Made by a program: the position numbers and the translations under genes
In this document: one piece after another, positions 56,185 through 64,000 of the stretch
How the letters are laid out: each line of letters opens with the position of its first letter
How positions within the stretch are numbered: position 1 is the first letter of the stretch
Source: Paragorgia papillata
Lineage: Eukaryota; Cnidaria; Anthozoa; Scleralcyonacea; Coralliidae
DNA length: 64,000 nucleotides
Assembly: GCA_035771165.1 (NCBI GenBank)
Contig: JAWNZC010000321.1
Location: forward strand, 967,501-1,031,500
Direction of reading: 5' to 3'
The notes under the pieces: model-generated
Told to the model about the DNA's origin: nothing
Seen by the model: the letters and a program-made list of their open reading frames with translations, nothing else
The model's database searches: none

Positions 56185-56545
56185 GAAAAAATTTGTAGTT
56201 TTTGGTTTCCTTGCTTAGTTTTTGAGATATTTCAAGTTGTTTGATATGAAAATTAAACATCTTCACGTCGCAGGTGCACGAGTTATCCGAGAAAGTTATG
56301 CATACCGTTGTTATCAAATAGAATCATTTATAAATTCTATATGTTTGGTGTTGTGTCGGGAGAAGCCCATCCACATGCATGCTTCCTTCGAATCAATTTG
56401 GTTTGATAGCAAAGATGTATAACTTTCTCCGATAAGTTATTATGCACATGTGATGTCAAAATGTTTAATTTGCATATCAAACAAACTGATATCTCAACAA
56501 CGAACCATGAAGGAAAGAAAAAACTGCAAAAGATGTTGGAATTAA
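56185..56545. repeat. Inverted-repeat element, about 115-bp arms
   Basis: GTTTGATATGAAAATTAAAC with CACGAGTTATCCGAGAAAGT (left arm) is mirrored by ATAACTTTCTCCGATAAGTT and GTTTAATTTGCATATCAAAC (right arm) at about 80-85% by eye. No terminal motif or duplication found. Confidence 0.6.
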
Positions 56546-58820
56546 GGGATCAGTTTACTGTCACTAAAATTTTGAAGAACCGATGAGGCTTTTTTTCATT
56601 GTTCATTATCTTACTTGCGTGTCAAGTAGATAATATATTCGCTAATTTTTCTGTTGAACGTTAACCAGTTGAAAGAAAGTGATACATTCCCCTCCGTACG
56701 CGTAGTGATACATGTCATAGCTGCCGATACTAAATTGCTCAAATATCAGATCAATACCTTGATTCTTGCAAAATTTCTGCACAAAACAACTTTATCAAAC
56801 ACTTTGACATAAAAATCAGACAAATAATTAATGAAATAATGAAAATTTTCACGCGGTGGCTTACAACGCATGCGGGCGGGTGACGGTAAACTGATATTTC
56901 TCTTCCATAGGCCCGCCTATGTTCTTTAAATAACTTAATTTTTGCTTTTGTGGCTCCATTGTCGTGCACCACTCCAGATTTTTGACTGTTATTATATACG
57001 CTATATGCAATTTTTCGTGCAATGTTTCGTAAAGGTATATATCGCGTATATAATTATTGCGTTACACTTTGAAATGTTTCTTACAACTTATTGTCTCTCA
57101 TAAGTAACCGAAGAAGACTGGCATATCAGTATAGTTTACAAAGCGTGTTCTTATTAGTTGATTGCACAAAAGTTGCAAGAAGATGTACACTGTGCATAAT
57201 GCTTCAAACTTTTGCTGCAATGGTTGCAAAAGTAGAACTTGATTCTTTCCCAAAGTAACTCCCAAAACAAGAACAGATCAGATTGATTAATGAAAAACCA
57301 CAATCTTGGTCGTTCACTGACAAAGCTATTCTGCATGACACTGTTTCACCATTTCACACCAAAATAAGTCGCACACCCAGGAGATGAGCAATTGGCACCC
57401 TGACTCGAAATAATACTTTGTATTATTAAACGCTTGCCTTACAGTGCAAATTGAATCAAACAAGTGTGACGTCATACAAGTTTCTTTCCAGATTGACTGC
57501 AATACCCTGTCATCCAAATATCTTACCAACATGCAATGGTCTAATGTCATTTTGGCACTCAACCAACACTGTACTTCAACCCTATCCAGGACCCTCATAT
57601 TTTCAATCGAGGCCAGTAGAGTACTTCAATCATGCATGGTACATTACTTTTTAAGTAATGGATACAAAGCAACCAGGACCACTACTCATCGTTCACACCA
57701 CCTCCACCCATTTCTTCCACCCATCTAACACTGCGGACAGGTTCAGGCCACTATTTTTGATTCCTAAAAGCGGACTTTATCACTGATCAGCGCAATGTCT
57801 ATCCTTGTTCACAGAAACAGAATACGGCCTTGGTCCACTTGTGGAATGATCTTATTTCGAGCATTATACTGTAACCCTACTTGCCATGCGCTCATCCAGC
57901 ACCTGCTAATTTCTAAGCTTGAAAAGATCAAAGCTATACACTCGATGCCTGTGATACCTTAGCTCAACTCATATAAGTATTTCAGCCAACAACGTACATA
58001 ACTAAACCCACCAAACTACCATGCAATCTGATTGGACCTTCTAAGCCCCTTTCCTTGCGCCCCTTTTCTCGAGTCCCGTATTTAACCAACCCAATGCTCT
58101 CCAAATAATGAGCCGACTCGTAGGATATATTGGACCCGTCACAAAGCTTGACAAGGCCATACGTCGACCAAAATACCTCATTACGGATGATCCGTACACT
58201 GGAAAAGAACTTGTATTCACGATAATGTCGGATAACAACGTCTAATTAAATGTTTTTCAAAACATTCCATTTGACAGTACCGAAAAAGATGGCGACTTGT
58301 ACATTTAACCGCAATCCTTTGCGCATAGTAAATATTGTTTCTTGTACACTTATTGGAAGATAGGTTTTTAAAAAGATCAACTTTGGTAGGAATGAAGTTC
58401 TTGCTTACTTAATTCATGTTAACATGATAAACTATGTTTAGTTGTTATAAAAGCTGATTTTAGGTCGCAAAGCATTGTGGTTAAATGTACCGCCGCCATC
58501 TTTTTCAGTACTGCGATCTTCTCTGATGACACTATGTTCACGCCTTGGAGTTGGTACAGGTGGACTCGGTTTCCTTTTGGAATTTTTATTCTAAAACGGT
58601 TATCAGAAATTCCAACCATAAAAAAAAAGAATTAAATTTCTTGAGAATATTTTAATTGAACTATGACAAGGTTCATAAAGCAACTGTGTGCAAAGTTATT
58701 AGTCAAATTTTAACAGTTGAATAAACCGAAATCCGATCAAGATTCATGCACACTCAATCTCAGCTTATATTTAAATACGATAAACAGGTTTGATGTCTTA
58801 TTTCTAAAATGGAAACATTT
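56546..58820. other. Intergenic, no gene seen
   Basis: More than 2 kb without a supported gene. Short frames near 57150-57730 contain cysteines but neither a signal segment nor the framework of the neighbouring peptide gene. Confidence 0.4.
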
Positions 58821-58821
58821 T

Positions 58822-58827
58822 ATTGAA
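58822..58827 (-). promoter_or_regulatory. Polyadenylation signal AATAAA
   Basis: AATAAA (in TTCAATAAAATG) on the minus strand, about 40 bases after the stop of the 58865-59140 gene. Confidence 0.6.
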
Positions 58828-58864
58828 TAGCAGTTAGATACTTCATTCCACAAACTATGCACTT

Positions 58865-59140
58865 TCAATTCTTTACATTGTCACTGTAGTCGTCAAATGA
58901 TGGAACAAAAGGAAAAATTCTTTTCTTCTTTTTTCCAACTTTGTTTGTTGTACTGCACCCTTTGTAACATTCATCACGAATCGTGTTACAGGACTGGCAT
59001 CCTTCCTTACTTGTACAAGGATTATGGCACGCATAAAATAATTCTGTACAGTAAGCACAATGTAATGGTATACCATGACTTGTCATCCCAGCTATTACTA
59101 GCATGAGTAAGCTTAAAGCCAAATATTTTTGATAAGACAT
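58865..59140 (-). CDS. Small secreted eight-cysteine peptide
   Basis: 91 codons from MSYQKYLALSLLMLVIAG. This ATG is preferred because it begins a classic signal peptide (cleavage likely near SHG, residue 23) and because TTTTATTTCTGTATAG just upstream looks like a splice acceptor, leaving the 17 further in-frame residues in an intron. The mature part has eight cysteines spaced C-x2-C-x6-C-x3-C-x5-C-x2-C-x6-C-x3-C, an internal duplication of one motif. It then has a basic stretch GKKKKR (a possible processing site) and an acidic tail. AATAAA follows the stop. A paralogue with the same framework lies at 29326-29559 on the same strand. It does not match a cysteine-rich family that I can name; a host-defence, venom-like or signalling role is only a guess. 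Confidence 0.78.
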   Translation of the reverse strand: MSYQKYLALSLLMLVIAGMTSHGIPLHCAYCTELFYACHNPCTSKEGCQSCNTIRDECYKGCSTTNKVGKKKKRIFPFVPSFDDYSDNVKN

Positions 59141-59402
59141 TCTATACAGAAATAAAAACAGCAAAAATTTAAAATTATATAGTATGCACAATACTTCATT
59201 ACGTAATAATTTACACTAGATATTACAGTTTAAGTATAGGTAGCCTCCCGCATTTGGGTGCCTCCTACAAAAGTACTTCATATTTTCAAAAAATTGCTAT
59301 TATGGTTAGCGACTATTGCAACACATTTGTTAGTGTTCTGTATCTACAGATGGTCGCAAGATGGTGTAGGCTAGTACTTTGTAGCTCTGAACCAGTGAGA
59401 TC

Positions 59403-59625
59403 TATATATAACTGGAGTGATATCTGCTGGGCATTGGCTGAGCAAAGACTTGAGCCAAATATGGCGGACATGTAGGCTTGAAGTACGTATAGTTCCAGTC
59501 CCCTACGCGGTCTTTTGACCGAATCAGACTTGACCAGACCGCGTAGAAGACTGGAACTATACGTACTTCAGGCCGACATGCCCACCACACATTGTCCGCC
59601 ACAAAGATATCACTCCATTTATATT
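59403..59625. repeat. Imperfect palindrome with a strong inner hairpin
   Basis: Inner arms GAAGTACGTATAGTTCCAGT with CTACGCGGTCT at 59479-59517 and the complement at 59532-59570. Outer arms ACTGGAGTGATATCT and AGATATCACTCCA extend it to 59403-59625. Confidence 0.75.
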
Positions 59626-59985
59626 TATACAATACCCTAGTTGCTATGCGTGTTTTCATTGGTTGTTGGCCATGATCTATTAGAGGACAGACACATGGTC
59701 ACGTCAGATCACGTCAGCTGACTTGCCTTTTTCCTTCTTCATGCCCCAAAATCCGGCACGAGTTTCGACAAAGACCTTTTAAATTTGTATTGTATAAAAC
59801 AAATAGATTCCATTTTTTTGTTGTCTGTTGAGTTATAGATGCACAGAGGACGTCACAACGTGGTAAGAACATCAGTGACCCACTCGACTGCGTCTCGTGG
59901 GCCACTTTTTTGTTCTTACCACGTTGTGACGTCATCTGTGCATCTATAACTGAACAGACAACGGCAAAATGGAATCTATTTGTTA
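59625..59985 (+). mobile_element. Two-part hairpin element, copy 4
   Basis: Module one (TTATACAATACCCTAGTTGC, GTGTTTTCATTGGTTGTTGG, CACGTCAGCTGACTTGCC, CATGCCCCAAAATCCGGCA) is followed by the hairpin 59798-59985 with both GACGTCACAACGTGGTAAGA arms and CTCGACTGCGTCTCGTGG at the apex. The most complete copy with 40822-41190. Confidence 0.8.
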
Positions 59986-60376
59986 AATAGAGCTCACTGC
60001 GTGCTCTGAACATGTATAAAGTTCCCTAAGATCAAACTTAGCTATATATTAGCTATATATAAGATGGGGAGACCTCCAGTCCTTACATTATTAGCTCTCA
60101 TGCACTAAATAATCACACACAAACCACCCACAACCCCACCCCCACACCGGTTTGTTGGGCTAACCGGAAATGGTCAAAATTCTTAAAATCGCGTTTTTCA
60201 AGGAGAAAACAGCGCTAAGGAGAAGTAGTCTTGGCCTTGGACCCCGCCGTCGCTTCTTAGCCTACGCCAAAGTCGCTTTTTGCGCTCACGAGCGTCTGTG
60301 ACGCAGGCTAGTTGCTTCTAGATTCTGATTGGTAACATTATACTGGTGGTGGAGGAACAATGTTTATATGAATTAC

Positions 60377-61132
60377 GGGTTTTACTAAAAGGCGACCGGT
60401 GACCCACGGCCCGATTAACGGCCCGTGACCCGGCGGCCCGACCAAAAATAAAATAAAAAGAGAATATATACACAAAACAAAAAAGGCGGTCAGCGGTTTA
60501 TTGTAGTGTTGGAATATTAATATCAGCCCAGAGATATCAGCCGACCGATGTGGGTGAACTTGCATTGTTTGTCGGCTTTCTGCGTTTTGGTGTTAATAGG
60601 TAGAAGTTGTAGCTTCAACCAGCTAGTTCTTTCCGAAGACACCGAAAGTTTACAATTAGTCAATTATATTAATAAATTAAAATTAACAAATTATACTAAA
60701 AATCACTGATCGAAGAAAAACAAAAAATAATAACAGAAAGACCAGTTTTTTATTACTTAAAAGAAAAACAAAGTTAACATGAACATGAACCATAAAAACC
60801 ATCTAACTATAGAATAACTCACAATGCTTACTCTTTTTAGCTGCGAGTTATTTTTAATGAAATGCAAGTACTCGCAGCGATCTCGTTTCCGCAATGACTG
60901 AAAAACAGGCTGAAGAACAGTTATTTCTTGAGTTGTTTTATGGTTCGTGTTCTTGTTAATTTTGGGGTTTTTTTAAATAATTGTAAACTGGTCTTTCTTT
61001 CTGGGTTGATATTAATATTTCAACATTACAATACACCGCTGACCGCAATTTTTTGTTTTGTGTATATATTCTCTTTTTATTTTATTTTATTTCATTTTTG
61101 GTTGGGCCGCGGGCCGCCTTTTAGTAAAACCC
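60377..61132. mobile_element. TIR element with 9-bp TSD (Mutator-like)
   Basis: GGGTTTTACTAAAAGGCG at 60377 is mirrored to 61132. The arms continue for about 150 bp (CCGACCAAAAATAAAATAAA, GAGAATATATACACAAAAC, GCGGTCAGCGG). ATGAATTAC is repeated outside both ends (60368-60376 and 61133-61141). Long arms plus a 9-bp duplication fit Mutator-like elements. Non-coding. Confidence 0.85.
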
Positions 61133-61680
61133 ATGAATTACCACCAATTGAAAAAGAAGTCAGCTAAAGAGCAGGTTACTTCGAAGAGTATATAACTGAT
61201 AATTTACGCTATCACACTTTTTCTCAACATCTTATATAAAGTGTAAATGACAATACATTTTAAAATGGCACATGTACGTTTGCGACAAACGACAAAAGTT
61301 CCTACAAGCGCGCTTCCAGGGATATTGTCGACGAATTTGATCCTATAGCTTTAACCGTTGACCCGTGTAAAATTTTTCACCGAAGCTGAGCTCACCTTCA
61401 CTTCAGAAATAAAACAGGATCTTATACATGCATGCATGTACGCTAAACATGAAACATCCTGTCAACATTTGCAACTTTAATGCCAAGCATCATTGCATAA
61501 TTACCGAACAAAACATTATATATTACACTGTGCAAATATAGTGACCAAGACTAAGGCCTGAAACTCAGTCATGGCAGAAACTGGTTCGCAGTACTTTCAT
61601 CTACTTAAAAATAACTCGCAGTGCTTGTTTTTTCACTATGAGTCATTTTTAATTAGATGCAAATACTCGCAGCGAGCTGC
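60815..61680. repeat. Direct repeat pair with ACTCGCAGCGA
   Basis: A 70-bp block (AACTCACAATGCTTACTC, GAGTTATTTTTAATGAAATG, AAGTACTCGCAGCGATC) at 60815-60885 inside the 60377-61132 element recurs at 61608-61680 (AACTCGCAGTGCTTG, TTTTTAATTAGATGC, AATACTCGCAGCGAGC). Confidence 0.55.
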
Positions 61681-61749
61681 GAACACTGACCTATATATAA
61701 CTGGACTGCGTGCTCCTATTACTTTTGAGTTGGGAAAAGTGTGACCATT

Positions 61750-62510
61750 TTCAGTTTCAAAATGGCCGTATTTATAGGTCCTTCTGCTAATGGTAATGGT
61801 CGCTGACCGATACCTAAGGACCGGACTGTTGACACAGGTATTTAAAATTGCATAATTTTTTAATAGGAAGACTTTATCGAGTTATAACGACACTTGGAAA
61901 GAGGTTGATAAAGAATGCACGTACTCTAATGAGAACTCGGCTATACGCCTCGCTTCTTTACAATTTTTTTACTCGTGTTCTTCACCGCTTCCTCTTCTTT
62001 ATAATTATAGAGCTGGCGACTTCATAAAACAAAATGTTTGTAGAACTTCCATCTCCTGGTGACCTGGTCATGGAGATCATCTCCATGACCAAGTGTATTT
62101 GTTTATTTTATTGCTGATTATTCGTGCCGTACACCCCGGACGTCTTCAATTCAGAGCTACAAGCCGGCTATACAGTATATATACACAGCAATAATTGTCT
62201 AGTAATTATGTTGTAGTTCATGCAGAGCTACAATAAATCTCTTATCATGAAAATGTCCCTGGCCGCTCAGCAACAAACGTAAACTGATATTTTGTTTATA
62301 TCAACTCGAAATCATGTTCTACTGATATTCCCATTTGGTCAGACAAATAATTCAGTACGCCTTTTCAGTCTTGGTTCCAAAAGTGACAAAAACCGCCTTG
62401 CATTTATATAAATATCGAAAACAATATTAACGAAGTTGCGATAAACTAGTCAGGTCGCTACCATTAGCAGAAGGGCCTCATAAATGCCGCCATTTTGAAT
62501 CTGAAAATGT
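61750..62510. repeat. Inverted-repeat pair, about 60-bp arms
   Basis: ATTTTCAGTTTCAAAATGGC and CCTTCTGCTAATGGTAATGG (61755-61805) are mirrored by GCTACCATTAGCAGAAGG and CCATTTTGAATCTGAAAATG (62458-62505). A 27-bp palindrome TGGTCATGGAGAT-C-ATCTCCATGACCA lies at 62065-62091. Terminal borders unresolved. Confidence 0.55.
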
Positions 62511-64000
62511 CAGCGATGACTGGAAATCCGCTTTAAGGCTTTCTCATTTCTTCCGCCGCGCAACCCAACAGAGCTATGAAAACACAAAGATGTACAGAAC
62601 CAAATGACACAGCTGGCAAATCGTTTGTAAATATATAGTGAAAGTCGTTGTTACACAAAATTAATGAAAATTCGTACATGCATTTTACTAGTTTGATTCA
62701 ACTGGTTAATCTTTATAGTTCCAAAAATAACCTTACCCTGAGTGTTATTCCTATATGACGTAGATTTTAAATCAACACTTATTTGAAGTGGGGTTGGGCG
62801 AAGATACGACTATATATATAAAAAGGCCTCAAATAAACAACGATGACTCAACAAAAGTCGTTATCATTATCATAATCAATATATAGACAAGATCCAAAAC
62901 GTCTGTCTGTCAGAAATCGTACCAAACATTGTCGACAAAATGTGGCGGCCATGCATGCCTCCTAGCAATTAGGGCGCTTGGGCCACGTATAATGTTTTTA
63001 TGATAATTAGGAATGGCATGGGGTTTGTTTAGAATTCAGAGCTATATCCTTGCATAAACATTCATGCCGAGTATATGTCGTTAAAAATGCACATATATCG
63101 CACTTTTATTGCTTCTGATAGTAAGTATATGGCTATGTATATGATAGTATGACAATGAGAGTGTATATGCCATGCAGTTATATATAGGTTAACGCACTTT
63201 CAAAGAGAGCCATCAAATGACCGTTACTTTTAACACATTTGAAGTTGTTTGGAAATTAACTGAATGTTGAGTTAGTTATCATGATAACTGCTTATTTGTG
63301 ACATTCCTTATTCACGCAGCTGATCTTTATAAGATTTATTAGAATATAGATATAGAAACGTGTATTTGATCATATCATACGTAGAAGTGCATATATGCTG
63401 CTCAGAATTTATACAAGAATTAAACAGTATACAAGAATTGAAATGAAACAAAACTTGTTCAGATAATAATCTTCTATTTCATTTAACTAGACTTACCTTT
63501 TCAGTAACTCGTTCGAAGTTAAATCTCTAGTCCAACTTTTCTTTACTGGCAGTTATATTCTTCCTTACTTCTCTGAGATGTGTTTCGTTTAAACTACACG
63601 CCAACGACTGAATTATGCAGATGTGTATTAATTACAATCCAACTTTTAAATTACATAGCATTTAAATGTCCCAATGGCAACTAAAGGAAGTTTATTAACG
63701 AAGCAAAACAAATTATTCAACTAATCTGCATAATTATAGAACAAAGAATGTTAACTATCTGCACTGATTTATATAAATTTAATGAAATTGTGCCTGCCAA
63801 TTATATTAACTGTCAGCATATTTGGTTTAGTAGATATCTTAAGGAAAACTCAAGGAGTTTTCTGTTCTTCACTATAGTTTATACACTTTGACTAACGATT
63901 TGTTAAATAAGTTATTTGATAAATTGTGTTAAGACCACGGTCAAGACTTGCATGCCACTCTCTATGCGATACTTTGGCTACTTTTGGTCTTTGGCTACTC
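62511..64000. other. Intergenic, no gene seen
   Basis: AT-rich end of the window. No supported gene, repeat or RNA. Confidence 0.4.

Noticed and set aside
57154..57336. Cysteine-rich minus-strand frame considered as a third peptide paralogue
   Set aside because: Spacing C-x2-C-x9-C-x3-C-x2-C does not match the duplicated framework, and there is no signal segment directly before it.

Overview
The window looks like repeat-dense nuclear DNA of an invertebrate animal, most probably an anthozoan cnidarian (coral, octocoral or sea anemone). The reasons are AT-rich sequence without operons or bacterial signals, exon-like segments with polypyrimidine-AG acceptors and AATAAA sites, several decayed non-LTR retrotransposons of types familiar from cnidarian assemblies, and very many short inverted-repeat DNA transposons. 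The lineage is inferred; no species marker was seen.

Host genes are few. The best are two small minus-strand genes about 29 kb apart (29326-29559 and 58865-59140). Both encode secreted peptides with eight cysteines in a duplicated pattern C-x2/3-C-x6-C-x3-C, each followed by AATAAA. Weaker host-like pieces are a helicase-type exon with a Walker A motif (12816-12989, broken by a transposon), a possible first exon cut by a LINE (25324-25440), and two exon-like open segments at 5854 and 8941.

Layout. 1-12.8 kb: Harbinger-like (TTA), hAT-like (8-bp target duplication) and foldback elements in otherwise empty DNA. 12.99-16.37 kb: an inverted-repeat element with a 9-bp duplication that carries an intron-containing unknown gene and is itself split by a 1.54-kb foldback element holding a hammerhead-like RNA motif. 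16.75-20.87 kb: an hAT-like element holding a 1-kb TATAG microsatellite and a higher-order minisatellite. 21.6-25.2 kb: two further terminal-inverted-repeat elements with nested hairpins. 25.4-26.8 kb: the 3' end of a LINE with a restriction-like endonuclease. 28-31.5 kb: SINE, tRNA-like, hairpin and hAT-like repeats around the first peptide gene. 33.5-35 kb and 39.2-40.2 kb: decayed LINEs. 41.7-45.7 kb: TTAA-flanked elements.

46.2-55.8 kb is the most structured part. A decayed LINE reads without interruption across a 7.2-kb palindromic insertion (47871-55082, target duplication TCATACAA). Both arms of that insertion carry the C-terminal piece of a protein-primed DNA polymerase of Polinton/Maverick type, and a second LINE has inserted into the right arm with loss of about 1.2 kb. 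56-64 kb: the second peptide gene, more palindromes, and a 756-bp element with a 9-bp target duplication.

The elements form a readable nesting order, with target duplications giving exact borders for many of them. All calls were made by eye; no searches were run.
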